Shown here one piece after another: positions 7,981 to 16,310 of a stretch of DNA of 32,214 nt. The notes under the pieces are model-generated. The model searched no databases, was not told the origin of the DNA, and saw nothing but the letters and a program-made list of their open reading frames with translations. This stretch comes from Lachnospiraceae bacterium (GTDB taxonomy: Bacteria > Bacillota_A > Clostridia > Lachnospirales > Lachnospiraceae), in the NCBI GenBank assembly GCA_016287765.1, contig JAEEWS010000033.1, forward strand, positions 1-32,214, given 5' to 3'. Made by a program: the position numbers and the translations under genes. How positions within the stretch are numbered: the stretch's first letter is position 1; the number at the start of each line of letters is the position of its first letter.

Positions 7981-8001
7981 TTTTTTCCCTTTCCTTATTT
8001 C

Positions 8002-8037
8002 CTGTTAATGTTTCTGTTAATATTACTGTTAATATTC
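8002..8037. repeat. three 12-bp tandem repeats in the padR-HAAS spacer
   Basis: Three consecutive units CTGTTAATGTTT, CTGTTAATATTA and CTGTTAATATTC fill part of the 84-bp spacer between the padR stop and the HAAS gene start. They lie just upstream of the downstream gene's ribosome site. Function unknown. Confidence 0.7.
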
Positions 8038-8064
8038 CCGTCGATCGAGCCTTTATTTCCCGGG

Positions 8065-8415
8065 TTATTCTTCATTTAACAAGACACTCTCTTCGTTCTT
8101 CGCGATGAATTTTTCGACCACTTCCTTGGTCAACTCCCATTCTTCGCATTTCTCTTCGTAAAACTTTTTTCCTGCCTCTGTAATCCTGTAGTAAGTCCGT
8201 CTGTCCTCGGCTCCCGAGAAGGATTCCACATATCCGTTCTTTTCCATTCTTGTAAAAGCCGAATACAGTGTGGTTTCTTTTATCACGTACTTTCCTTCCG
8301 TCATACTTTTTATGCTCTTTGAAATCTCATATCCGTAAGACGGGCCGTTTCTCAGGATGTAGAGGATCATCGTGTCGTTGTAACCTCTGATCACGTCACT
8401 GCTGATCTCAATCAT
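8065..8415 (-). CDS. PadR-family transcriptional regulator
   Basis: A 116-residue winged-helix protein with the PadR pattern: DTMILYILRNGPSYGYEISKSIKS, then KETTLYSAFTRMEKNGYVES and the wing RRTYYRITEAGKKFYEEK. The C-terminal helix (about 88-110) is the usual dimerisation part, and the length matches short (type 2) PadR members. It leads a three-gene cassette with HAAS and DUF4097 genes and has a strong promoter with a repeat array just upstream, so autoregulation is likely. The ligand is unknown. Confidence 0.93.
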   Translation of the reverse strand: MIEISSDVIRGYNDTMILYILRNGPSYGYEISKSIKSMTEGKYVIKETTLYSAFTRMEKNGYVESFSGAEDRRTYYRITEAGKKFYEEKCEEWELTKEVVEKFIAKNEESVLLNEE

Positions 8416-8487
8416 CTTTTCATCCTTTCTCCTGCTCTCGCAGGCATATTTTTTCTCTACTATTTACTCTATCTTTCATTTTTACTC

Positions 8488-8556
8488 CGACCATCGTTCC
8501 TTCGTCTGTCGTTCCTTCGTCTGACATTGCAACGTCTGTCGTAGTACATCTGACGT
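8488..8556. promoter_or_regulatory. 15-bp-periodic repeat array in the padR leader
   Basis: Ten-base motifs CGACCATCGT (8488), CGTCTGTCGT (8503), CGTCTGACAT (8518), CGTCTGTCGT (8533) and CATCTGACGT (8547) start every 15, 15, 15 and 14 bp. The underlying unit resembles CGTTCCTTCGTCTGT. CTGTCGT (8536-8542) also forms an inverted repeat with ACGACAG (8570-8576) inside the promoter spacer. The array spans the predicted start of transcription and the leader, a plausible multi-site PadR operator. Confidence 0.6.
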
Positions 8557-8561
8557 AGTAT

Positions 8562-8590
8562 GTTATACCACGACAGTCGGAGTATGTCAA
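8562..8590 (-). promoter_or_regulatory. sigma-A promoter of the padR cassette
   Basis: On the minus strand TTGACA (8585-8590) and TATAAC (8562-8567) are separated by exactly 17 bp. The spacer contains ACGACAG, the inverted partner of a motif in the downstream repeat array. The leader to the padR ATG is about 140 nt. Confidence 0.8.
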
Positions 8591-8609
8591 CACCTTTTTT
8601 AAAAAATTT

Positions 8610-8931
8610 TGAACCCCGGGGACGGGGTTATGGGTTCAAAAAAGTGACTCCTGAGGCAAAAAATGGCTGTTGGGTCAATATTTCTACTTTTCAAAAAGGT
8701 TCCGTCCATCCCTCATGTGGCTCAAGAAGCCAAATATTTCAATTGAGTCAACATTTTTCACACAAAAAGAAGGCACCGACCGATCTCTGTGTGACTCTCA
8801 GTGCCAAATAATTCAATTGGGTCACAAAAATGAACCTATAACCCCGTCCCCGGGGTTCAAAAAAATGACCCTGGCGACAAAAAACAGCTGTAGGGTCAAA
8901 AGTGAACCCATAACCCCGTCCCCGGGGTTCA
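8610..8931. repeat. composite repeat element, copy 2
   Basis: The left end is a 29-bp REP-like repeat at 8610-8638, and inverted copies lie at 8831-8859 and 8903-8931. Hairpins of the second type occur at 8645-8677 (TGACTCCT with TGGGTCA) and 8866-8898 (TGACCCT with AGGGTCA). Direct repeats CAATTGAGTCAA (8740-8751) and CAATTGGGTCAC (8814-8825) flank an interlocking stem pair. It matches the element at 5624-6032 except for a shorter centre and one extra hairpin-plus-REP unit at the right. It fills the space between the padR promoter and the clpB terminator, and no gene is supported here. Confidence 0.8.
8758..8805 (-). other. A-B-A'-B' interlocking stems (possible pseudoknot or switchable terminator), copy 2
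   Basis: Stem A pairs 8758-8768 with 8784-8794 (11 pairs) and stem B pairs 8772-8779 with 8798-8805 (8 pairs). Three positions are A-C mismatches if read on the plus strand but G-U wobbles on the minus strand, so the minus strand is the likely RNA sense. Loops of 3, 4 and 3 nt match those of copy 1, while the stem sequences differ. Confidence 0.6.
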
Positions 8932-8961
8932 AAAAATCCCGGAGGCCCATTTACCTCCGGG
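8931..8961 (-). terminator. intrinsic terminator of clpB
   Basis: On the minus strand CCCGGAGG (8954-8961) pairs with CCTCCGGG (8938-8945) over an 8-nt loop and is followed by ATTTTTT. It is 55 bp beyond the clpB stop codon and adjoins the last REP-like repeat of the composite element. Confidence 0.85.
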
Positions 8962-9016
8962 AACATATATGACTCAAAAACCCCAATTTACATATGTTTC
9001 ACGGTATTTACAGCTT

Positions 9017-11599
9017 TTATTCCGCTCGACCCACCAGTCGCCCGTCCACATTATCGATGACGATGGTACTGCCTTCCACAGCCTTACCTTCCAGGATCAG
9101 CCTTGCACTGATGGTCTCCACACTGCGCTGTATGTATCGCTTTAAAGGACGTGCACCGTAGGCCGGGTCATAGCTTTCCGCAATGGCCAGCTTCTTTGCC
9201 TCCTCCGTGAGACGGATCTTTATCTCCTTATCGGAAAGACGTCTGTTCACATCCTCCACCAGAAGATCCATGATACCGGAAATGTCATCCTTGGACAGAG
9301 GCTTGAACATGATGATCTCATCCAGCCTGTTCAAAAATTCCGGACGGAAGTGGGCCTTGAGATCTGCCATAACCAACTCTTCCGTGCCTTTTCCGATCTC
9401 TCCCTCTCGCTCTATGCCGTCAAGGATGTACTGAGAGCCGATGTTTGATGTCATGATCAGGATCGTATTCTTAAAGTCCACGGTACGTCCCTGGGAATCC
9501 GTCACACGACCGTCATCCAGGATCTGCAGCATAACATTGAACACATCGGGATGGGCCTTTTCCACCTCGTCGAAAAGAACTACCGAGTAAGGTTTTCTTC
9601 TCACAGCTTCCGTCAGCTGACCGCCTTCCTCATATCCCACATATCCGGGCGGCGCTCCGATGAGTCTGGATACCGAATACTTCTCCATGTACTCACTCAT
9701 ATCGATACGCACCATATTGGATTCATTATCGAAAAGACTTGCTGCCAGCGACTTTGCCAGCTCGGTCTTGCCCACACCAGTAGGTCCCAGGAAAAGGAAG
9801 GACCCGATGGGCTTGGTGGGATCCTTGATCCCTGCCTTTGAACGAAGGATCGCTTCCGTAACCAGCTGCACCGCATTGTCCTGTCCCACAACTCTCTTGT
9901 GAAGCTCCTCGTCCAGCCTAAGGGTCTTGCTCTTCTCGCCTTCGGTCAGCTTGTGCACGGGAATTCCCGTCCATCTGGACACGATCTCCGCGATCTCGTC
10001 CTCGTCCACCGCCTCGTGGACCAGCTCGTTCTCCTTAAGCTTGTTCTTTTCTTCCTCTGCCTCCAGGGCTCTCTGCATCTCCGGCAGCTTACCGTATTTA
10101 AGTTCCGCTGCCTTATTCAGGTCATATGTCCTCTCGGCGGCGGCAATTTCGTTATTCAAAGCCTCGATCTGCTCCCTGAGCTTCACAACTCTGTCCACGG
10201 AAGCCTTTTCATTGTCCCATTTGGATTTTATGGAAGCATAGGTCTCTCTCTGCTCGGAAAGTTCCTTCTGTATGACTTCCAGTCTTTCCAGACTTTGACG
10301 GTCCTTTTCTTTCTTAAGAGCCGCTTCCTCTATCTCCAGCTGCATGATCTTTCTTCTGACCTCATCCAGCTCTGTGGGCATGGAATCCAGTTCTGTCTTG
10401 ATGGAGGCACATGCCTCGTCGACAAGATCTATGGCTTTATCCGGAAGGAAACGGTCGGAAATGTATCTGTTGGAAAGCACCGCTGCAGAAACCAGGGCGC
10501 CATCCGTGATCTTAACGCCATGGTACACCTCGTAGCGTTCCTTTATTCCTCTTAAGATAGAAATGGTATCCTCAACCGTCGGCTCGTCCACCATTACCGG
10601 CTGGAAACGACGTTCCAGAGCCGCATCCTTTTCAATGTACTGCCTGTATTCATCCAGCGTGGTGGCTCCGATACAATGGAGCTCTCCCCTTGCCAGCATG
10701 GGCTTTAACATATTTCCCGCATCCATGGAGCCTTCGGTCTTGCCCGCACCCACTATGGTATGGAGTTCATCTATAAACAGGATGATACGGCCGTCGCTGT
10801 TCTTAACTTCTTCCAGAACCGCCTTCAGTCTTTCCTCAAATTCACCTCTGTACTTGGCACCGGCCACAAGCGAACCCATGTCCAGTGAAAACAGAGTCTT
10901 GTCCTTAAGTCCCTCGGGCACATCTCCTGCCACAATACGCTGAGCCAGTCCCTCTACCACTGCGGTTTTTCCAACGCCGGGTTCACCGATCAGCACAGGG
11001 TTGTTCTTCGTCTTTCTGGAAAGTATCCTGATCACATTTCTGATCTCGGAGTCACGACCTATGACAGGATCCAGCTTTTGCTGCCTTGCCCTTTCCACCA
11101 GGTCATATCCATACTTTTCCAGTGATTCGTATGTGCCCTCCGGATTGTCCGTGGTCACCTTCACATTTCCTCTCACTTCCTGCAGGGCTTTAAGGAAACG
11201 CTCCCTTGTGATCTTAAACTGCTTCAGAAGGTCGGAAAGCTCGGAAGTGGGATGCTTAAGGACACTTAAGAAAAGATGCTCCACGGAGACATAGGAATCT
11301 CCCATGGCCTTTGCCTCATCCTCGGCATAGATGAGCACCTTGTTAAGCTTATCTCCCATATACACATTTCCGCCGCTGACCTTGGGCCTCTTCTTAAGAA
11401 GTCCCTCCACCTGCGCCAAAAATACTTCCGGACTTATCTCCATCTTTTCAATAAGCCTGGAGATCAGGCTGTCCTCCAGAGTCATAAGGCTGTACACCAG
11501 ATGCTCCGGCAGCAGTTCCTGATGGCCATAGTCATATGCCACCTTTTCGCAATTGTTCATTGCCTCTATTGATTTTTGCGTAAATTTACTAATGTTCAT
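9017..11599 (-). CDS. clpB: ClpB protein disaggregase (Hsp100 ATPase)
   Basis: An 860-residue full-length ClpB, the hexameric cytosolic disaggregase that works with DnaK to rescue aggregated proteins. The Clp N domain is at about 1-145. AAA-1 has Walker A GEPGVGKT (205-212) and Walker B ILFIDE (273-278). The coiled-coil middle domain, which separates ClpB from ClpA/ClpC, spans about 400-520. AAA-2 has Walker A GPTGVGKT (605-612) and a Clp D2-small domain at the end. GAGGTGG precedes the ATG by 7 bp. Control by HrcA is expected from the CIRCE element over its promoter, and the leader contains three REP-like repeats. Confidence 0.98.
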   Translation of the reverse strand: MNISKFTQKSIEAMNNCEKVAYDYGHQELLPEHLVYSLMTLEDSLISRLIEKMEISPEVFLAQVEGLLKKRPKVSGGNVYMGDKLNKVLIYAEDEAKAMGDSYVSVEHLFLSVLKHPTSELSDLLKQFKITRERFLKALQEVRGNVKVTTDNPEGTYESLEKYGYDLVERARQQKLDPVIGRDSEIRNVIRILSRKTKNNPVLIGEPGVGKTAVVEGLAQRIVAGDVPEGLKDKTLFSLDMGSLVAGAKYRGEFEERLKAVLEEVKNSDGRIILFIDELHTIVGAGKTEGSMDAGNMLKPMLARGELHCIGATTLDEYRQYIEKDAALERRFQPVMVDEPTVEDTISILRGIKERYEVYHGVKITDGALVSAAVLSNRYISDRFLPDKAIDLVDEACASIKTELDSMPTELDEVRRKIMQLEIEEAALKKEKDRQSLERLEVIQKELSEQRETYASIKSKWDNEKASVDRVVKLREQIEALNNEIAAAERTYDLNKAAELKYGKLPEMQRALEAEEEKNKLKENELVHEAVDEDEIAEIVSRWTGIPVHKLTEGEKSKTLRLDEELHKRVVGQDNAVQLVTEAILRSKAGIKDPTKPIGSFLFLGPTGVGKTELAKSLAASLFDNESNMVRIDMSEYMEKYSVSRLIGAPPGYVGYEEGGQLTEAVRRKPYSVVLFDEVEKAHPDVFNVMLQILDDGRVTDSQGRTVDFKNTILIMTSNIGSQYILDGIEREGEIGKGTEELVMADLKAHFRPEFLNRLDEIIMFKPLSKDDISGIMDLLVEDVNRRLSDKEIKIRLTEEAKKLAIAESYDPAYGARPLKRYIQRSVETISARLILEGKAVEGSTIVIDNVDGRLVGRAE

Positions 11600-11617
11600 C
11601 TTATCACCACCTCTTTT

Positions 11618-11717
11618 TGAACCCCGGGGACGGGGTTAGTGGTTCACTTTTTGAACCCATAACCCCGTCCCCAAAGGTTCCACTTTTTGAACCCATAACC
11701 CCGTCCCCAAAGGTTCA
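11618..11717. repeat. three REP-like repeats in the clpB leader
   Basis: Copies are at 11618-11646 (inverted, GGGG class), 11652-11680 and 11688-11717 (AAAGGTTC class), the latter two 36 bp apart. All lie between the clpB promoter and its start codon, so they are transcribed in the 5' leader. The copy nearest the gene can fold as AACCCCG-GGGA-CGGGGTT when read on the plus strand. Confidence 0.85.
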
Positions 11718-11729
11718 TTTTACACTCTC

Positions 11730-11758
11730 TTTATACACCCGGTTGTTAGCACTGTCAA
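11730..11758 (-). promoter_or_regulatory. sigma-A promoter of clpB
   Basis: On the minus strand a consensus TTGACA (11753-11758) and TATAAA (11730-11735) are exactly 17 bp apart. The -35 hexamer lies inside the CIRCE spacer. The leader to the clpB ATG is about 125 nt. Confidence 0.9.
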
Positions 11759-11772
11759 GAGGTGAGTGCTAA
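11746..11772. promoter_or_regulatory. CIRCE operator (HrcA binding site)
   Basis: TTAGCACTG-N9-GAGTGCTAA differs from the CIRCE consensus (TTAGCACTC-N9-GAGTGCTAA) at one base. It overlaps the -35 of the clpB promoter, where bound HrcA would block polymerase. It also overlaps the last 4 bp, including the stop codon, of the upstream aldo/keto reductase gene. Confidence 0.92.
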
Positions 11773-12758
11773 TTCTTTATGGTTATTTTATTTATCTTCT
11801 CCTGCTCTTCTGCCGTAAACCCTGTATTTTCAAGGGCTGCAAGATTTTCGGCAAGCTGGCCTGCGGATGACGCTCCGATTATCACCCCGGTAACAGCCTC
11901 ATGGGAAAGCACCCAGGAAAGGGCCATCCGGGCCGGGGTCTGACCACGGGAAGCTGCGATCTCGCAAAGTGCTTTCACTTTTGAACGAAGTTCACGATTA
12001 TTTACATCTTCAGTGGTAAGGTATCTTCCGTCCGTCATTACCCTGGAATCGGAAGGCACTGTGTCCAGGTATTTTCCTGTGAGGATCCCTTGAGCCAGAG
12101 GGCTGAAAGTCACAAGCCCCAGGCCTTTTTCCTTTACATAAGACAATAACCCGGTCCTTTCAATCTTTCTGTCCAGCAATGAAAACCTGCTCTGATTCAC
12201 AACAAAGGGAGTGCCAAGCTTTTTAAAGATCTTATATGCCGCATCCGTCTGTTCTTTATTGTAATTGGATACACCCACGTACAAGGCCTTTCCTGCCTTT
12301 ACCAAAGAATCCAGAGCTCTGCAGGTTTCTTCCAAAGGAGTCTCCGGATCCGGCCTGTGGTGGTAATAAATATCCACATGGTCCAATCCCATCCTTTTAA
12401 GGCTTTGATCCAGTGAGGCAGTCAGATACTTACGGCAGCCGTGATCTCCGTAAGGCCCGGGCCACATGTCAAAGCCGGCCTTTGTGGTTATCAGCATCTC
12501 AGCCCTGTGGTCCTTAAGTTCCTTCATCACTTTTCCGAAGGTGGCTTCCGCCGCTCCGTAAGGCGGTCCGTAATTATTTGCCAGGTCGAAGCAGGTTATC
12601 CCCAGGTCAAAAGCCCGAAAGATCAGTTCCTTCTGCCGGTCGAAATCCCCGGTATTACCGAAACCGTGCCACAGTCCCAAGGAAAGAGCGGGCATTTTAA
12701 GCCCGCTGTTCCCACAATTTCTGTATTTCATTTTTGTCAGTTTTTCAGATAAACTCAT
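11769..12758 (-). CDS. aldo/keto reductase, YghZ/GPR (AKR14)-like
   Basis: A 329-residue NADPH-dependent TIM-barrel oxidoreductase. The catalytic tetrad is visible as Asp58, Tyr63 (FDLANNYGP), Lys93 (TTKAGF) and His133 (YYHHRPD). The segments CRKYLTASLDQSLKRMGLDH, TPLEET and GKALYVGVSNY closely resemble E. coli YghZ, the L-glyceraldehyde-3-phosphate reductase, so detoxification of reactive aldehydes such as methylglyoxal is a likely role. Substrate is inferred only. A GAGGG site supports this start. It follows the HD-GYP genes by 63 bp, and its stop codon lies within the CIRCE element of clpB. Confidence 0.9.
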   Translation of the reverse strand: MSLSEKLTKMKYRNCGNSGLKMPALSLGLWHGFGNTGDFDRQKELIFRAFDLGITCFDLANNYGPPYGAAEATFGKVMKELKDHRAEMLITTKAGFDMWPGPYGDHGCRKYLTASLDQSLKRMGLDHVDIYYHHRPDPETPLEETCRALDSLVKAGKALYVGVSNYNKEQTDAAYKIFKKLGTPFVVNQSRFSLLDRKIERTGLLSYVKEKGLGLVTFSPLAQGILTGKYLDTVPSDSRVMTDGRYLTTEDVNNRELRSKVKALCEIAASRGQTPARMALSWVLSHEAVTGVIIGASSAGQLAENLAALENTGFTAEEQEKINKITIKN

Positions 12759-12821
12759 TTATCCCTCACTCTGCCACGCGATCTGATTCCTGCTCCTTCC
12801 CGTTCTTTCCGGGATTTCTTC

Positions 12822-14555
12822 TCATTCCTGAGCATGCACGCCTTCACTGTACATTTCCTTAAGTTCATTCCTGCACTTAACGAATTCCACACCGATCTCG
12901 GGATCGAACAGTATTCCGATACCGTTCACGATCTCATCGAAGGCTTTATCAAAGGGCAAGATCTCTCGTCCGTCTTCTCCGCCCAGATAGTAGTCCAGCG
13001 CATCAATGTAGGCCACGATCCTTGCTTCCGTGGGTATCTCTTTACCCTTAAGGCCGAAGGGAGCTCCGCTGCCGTTCCATCTCTCATGGTGGAAATTGGC
13101 TATGTTCACCGCAATATCGGTAAACTTACTTCCCTTTTCCATGCCGCTGATGCCCGCCAGCACCTTTCTTACAGTCTTGGCCCCTTCCTCGGTGTGGAGC
13201 CTGATGATCAGTTCCTCCTGCTCCCGAGTCTTGTTTTTCTCTTTAAGTATCCTGTCGTCAATGGCGATCTTTCCCAGATCATGCATAGGCGTTGCCAACG
13301 TGACGGCATCCAGATATTCAGGGGAAAGCTTAATGCATTCCGCAGTTTTAAGCCTTTCCGTAAGGATCTTTACTCCGTTCTGAGTTCTCACGATGTGCTC
13401 GCCCGTACTGCTGTCCCTGCTTTCAACCACAGTAGCAAGCCCCAGCACCAGCCTGTTCTGCATGTCTCTGATCTCATTCTCTTTTTTCTTTACATCTTCT
13501 TCCAGTTCCTTACCGTACTGTGCTTCCATCTCGGCAATATTCTCTCTTACGGTAACATCCTCGATCTCAATGAAGGTTCCCACGGGAGCATTACCATTAC
13601 GCAGGGCTATGTCATTAAGGTAGATCTCGTATTTACGATCTCCTACAGTCACCACTTCACTGTTTTCCGGATTATAGATACCGTATCTGAGTTCCCAGAT
13701 CCTTTGGGCAACATGCCTGTAAAAGTCTCCGGCACTGTCCGGAACCTTCTTTCCCACCCTCAGTTTTTTGATCTGGGGATATATCTCTTTCGCCTTTTCA
13801 TTGGCATTTATAAAATTCTCTTTTTGGTCAAAGACCACCACGCCACTGGTTTCCTTGCCGTTCATTGCCTCCAGTATGCACCCGTTAAGGTCATGCATTT
13901 CCGCATCGCTCATGATCTTGATGCAGAGCAGGGACGCTATGAGATAGGCAACGGATGTAAGGGAAATGGGGAAATGCACCAGTCTGTCCAGAAGGTACAA
14001 AAATATCACGATAATGGCCAGATAGGATGAAAGGCTTACCACCCTCTTGGAAACCACGTTTTTGTTCCTGTACACCCGAATGAACAGGAAAATAAATCCC
14101 ACCACATAGCCCATCAGCATTATGGTATAGAGCACATGAGCCGGTCCGTATTCCTTACCCAGCGTGGCATATCCTTCCTCATGTCTCACAAGATAGACCT
14201 CGGAATAGTAGATGTCGGATTTTCCTATAGAGAGCACGAACATCATGATCATGAAGGAATAGGCCAGCAGTATCAGCTCCACAAATCTCGGCAGTTCTAT
14301 CTTTCCCAGTCTTGCCACCGCCAGGAACATAAAGGCGGGAAGGAAGGCTCCTCCGAAATAGAAGATCTCATTGGCGAACAATGCCATGTCCAGGGTCTTT
14401 GCCCCGGCGATCATCAACTGTCCGTAGCTTCTAAAGAGAAGGGCCAGGGCAATAAAGAAGTTCAGCTCACTCTGGTATTCTTTTCTGCATATAAAATTAA
14501 AGAAGATCAAAAGGTTCAGTCCGAATGCCACGGTATAGAATATGATCACTGTCAT
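12822..14555 (-). CDS. membrane HD-GYP-domain protein with degenerate GYP motif
   Basis: A 577-residue protein. Residues 1 to about 215 form seven membrane helices of the histidine-kinase 7TM sensor type, 225-335 look like a PAS domain, a coiled coil runs about 337-370, and 372 to about 565 are HD-GYP. The domain normally hydrolyses cyclic di-GMP. Metal-binding His and Asp residues remain (His387, His425-Asp426, His454, His489-His490), but the diagnostic GYP is GAP (497-499) and the usual ADVFDAL is IDALDYYLGG. Activity may therefore be reduced or altered. It overlaps the upstream HD-GYP paralogue by 4 bp (ATGA). Confidence 0.88.
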   Translation of the reverse strand: MTVIIFYTVAFGLNLLIFFNFICRKEYQSELNFFIALALLFRSYGQLMIAGAKTLDMALFANEIFYFGGAFLPAFMFLAVARLGKIELPRFVELILLAYSFMIMMFVLSIGKSDIYYSEVYLVRHEEGYATLGKEYGPAHVLYTIMLMGYVVGFIFLFIRVYRNKNVVSKRVVSLSSYLAIIVIFLYLLDRLVHFPISLTSVAYLIASLLCIKIMSDAEMHDLNGCILEAMNGKETSGVVVFDQKENFINANEKAKEIYPQIKKLRVGKKVPDSAGDFYRHVAQRIWELRYGIYNPENSEVVTVGDRKYEIYLNDIALRNGNAPVGTFIEIEDVTVRENIAEMEAQYGKELEEDVKKKENEIRDMQNRLVLGLATVVESRDSSTGEHIVRTQNGVKILTERLKTAECIKLSPEYLDAVTLATPMHDLGKIAIDDRILKEKNKTREQEELIIRLHTEEGAKTVRKVLAGISGMEKGSKFTDIAVNIANFHHERWNGSGAPFGLKGKEIPTEARIVAYIDALDYYLGGEDGREILPFDKAFDEIVNGIGILFDPEIGVEFVKCRNELKEMYSEGVHAQE

Positions 14556-16291
14556 TCTCCTGCCTCCCTTCTGAGTTCTTCCGCATTGTCACGTGCGTAC
14601 CGGTCATACATTTCCTCGAGTTTTGGACGTGTTTTTAAGAATATCTTTCCCAGCTCCGGATCGAAATGACTTCCGATGGACTCTTCTATTATCTTAAAGG
14701 CATCATCATAGCTATATGCCTCTTTGTAGTATCTCTTGCTTACCAGCGCGTCAAAAACATCCGCAAGGGCCATTATCCTTGCCTCGACAGGTATCTCTTC
14801 ACCCTTAAGTCCCAAAGGATAGCCCTGCCCGTTCCACTTTTCGTGATGATAATTGGCCACATTTGCTACCACGTTTACCAGTTCCTCATCGCTCATACCT
14901 GAAAAGACGCGACGCACTATGACCGCTCCGTTGGCTGCATGCTTTTTCATCTCTTCGTATTCTTCGGGCGTGTATTTTCCTTTCTTTTTAAGGACAGCAT
15001 CATCCACCCCTATCTTACCCAGATCATGCATAGGTGCGGCAATGACTACCATACGCAGAAACTTCTTGCTTAAAGGATAACCCGATGCCAATAATTCCTT
15101 CGCAAATATATTCACCACATCACTGGTACGTCTGATATGTCCGCCGGTGGAAAAGTCACGGCTTTCTATCATACTTGCCATGCCCATTACAATGGTCTGG
15201 CGTATGCTGTCAATGTCTTTTGTCTTTTCAAGAACTTCCGCTTCCAATCTTTCCTGATAGTTCTTGAGCATTTCCTTGTACTTGACTTCTTCGGAAACAT
15301 CTACGACACCGATGACCCAGCCACGATCTCCGAACTGACCTGCGGCATTGATCCTTCTGAGATAAGCTCTTAAATATCTTCCGTTCGCTTCCACCCCGTC
15401 AAGCACCGTAAGTTCCTTGGTGATCATGGGAAGGAAGACCTGCTCGTAAAAGGGCTTTCCCCTGAGCTCGGATATCTCGGAGTCTATCTCTATATCTTTA
15501 AGCTCAGGAAAGAATTCCATCATCTTTTCGTTAAGTGACATAAGTCTTTCATTAAGGTTAAAGACTATATATCCGTTTACTTTTACTCTTTCCTCTATAT
15601 TGATGAAATTGGTGTTCATGCTGAGAAGGTTCGCTCTTCTGAAGAAAACCACGAAACAGGTCATTCCGATGGCCAGCATAATGGGCATAAGTTTAATGTT
15701 CAGGTGTAAAAATCTTTCACCAAAATAGGTAAAATACAGTCCGCCCCAGATCACGGTGTAAAGGATGACCACCTTGTTTGAATAGTTTCTGTAGTTCCTG
15801 ACACCGTGGACTATGACTATGGCTGCCACAATAAAATACAGCAGCAGATAGAAGTAGAAAGCATTGTGCCAGGGACCGTACTCCTTGTGCAGCACCGTCA
15901 TCCCGTTAACCATCTCGATATAATAGGAGGTGTAGTATTGATCCACATATCCCGAAGACCAGGCCAGGCCAAGCACCACAATGGCTACAATGGCAAGCAT
16001 TCCGTAGACCCACATCTTCATGTTGATATTGCACATATCAGCCCCGATCTTAAGCACAACGATAGGGAGGAGACAGCCCCCCAGGTAGGTCACCTTATTG
16101 GCTTCCAGCGCAAGCTCCGCCGTGGAGGCGTTCATCATTACCAGATAACCGCCTACGGTGATGATACACAAAGTGCAGAGAAGCATATGATACACGCTTC
16201 TCTTCTTTTTTCCGATCGTAATCGCTACCTGCTCAAATATCATCAGGAAGTAGAGAAAATATATGAGATATTCGTAGATCTGATAACCCAT
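14552..16291 (-). CDS. membrane HD-GYP-domain protein (putative c-di-GMP phosphodiesterase)
   Basis: A 579-residue paralogue of the downstream gene: a seven-helix N-terminal sensor (1 to about 220), a PAS-like region (235-335), a coiled coil (336-365) and a complete HD-GYP domain. Catalytic residues are His385, His422-Asp423, His451, His482-His483 and canonical GYP at 490-492, with LADVFDALVSKRYYK following. It probably cleaves cyclic di-GMP in response to a membrane signal. I chose the start at 16291 because GGAGG sits 5 bp before it; ATG at 16303 (AGAGGG upstream) is an alternative. It lies 19 bp after the PHP gene. Confidence 0.9.
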   Translation of the reverse strand: MGYQIYEYLIYFLYFLMIFEQVAITIGKKKRSVYHMLLCTLCIITVGGYLVMMNASTAELALEANKVTYLGGCLLPIVVLKIGADMCNINMKMWVYGMLAIVAIVVLGLAWSSGYVDQYYTSYYIEMVNGMTVLHKEYGPWHNAFYFYLLLYFIVAAIVIVHGVRNYRNYSNKVVILYTVIWGGLYFTYFGERFLHLNIKLMPIMLAIGMTCFVVFFRRANLLSMNTNFINIEERVKVNGYIVFNLNERLMSLNEKMMEFFPELKDIEIDSEISELRGKPFYEQVFLPMITKELTVLDGVEANGRYLRAYLRRINAAGQFGDRGWVIGVVDVSEEVKYKEMLKNYQERLEAEVLEKTKDIDSIRQTIVMGMASMIESRDFSTGGHIRRTSDVVNIFAKELLASGYPLSKKFLRMVVIAAPMHDLGKIGVDDAVLKKKGKYTPEEYEEMKKHAANGAVIVRRVFSGMSDEELVNVVANVANYHHEKWNGQGYPLGLKGEEIPVEARIMALADVFDALVSKRYYKEAYSYDDAFKIIEESIGSHFDPELGKIFLKTRPKLEEMYDRYARDNAEELRREAGE

Positions 16292-16310
16292 GCTTACCTC
16301 CATCGTCCCT

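Noticed and set aside
11618..11717. CRISPR-like array or riboswitch in the clpB leader
   Set aside because: The copies match the dispersed REP-like family found elsewhere in the window, and no riboswitch architecture is visible.
12834..14030. Plus-strand open frame of about 398 codons opposite the HD-GYP gene
   Set aside because: The opposite strand encodes a clear HD-GYP protein; the antisense product has no recognisable motif.
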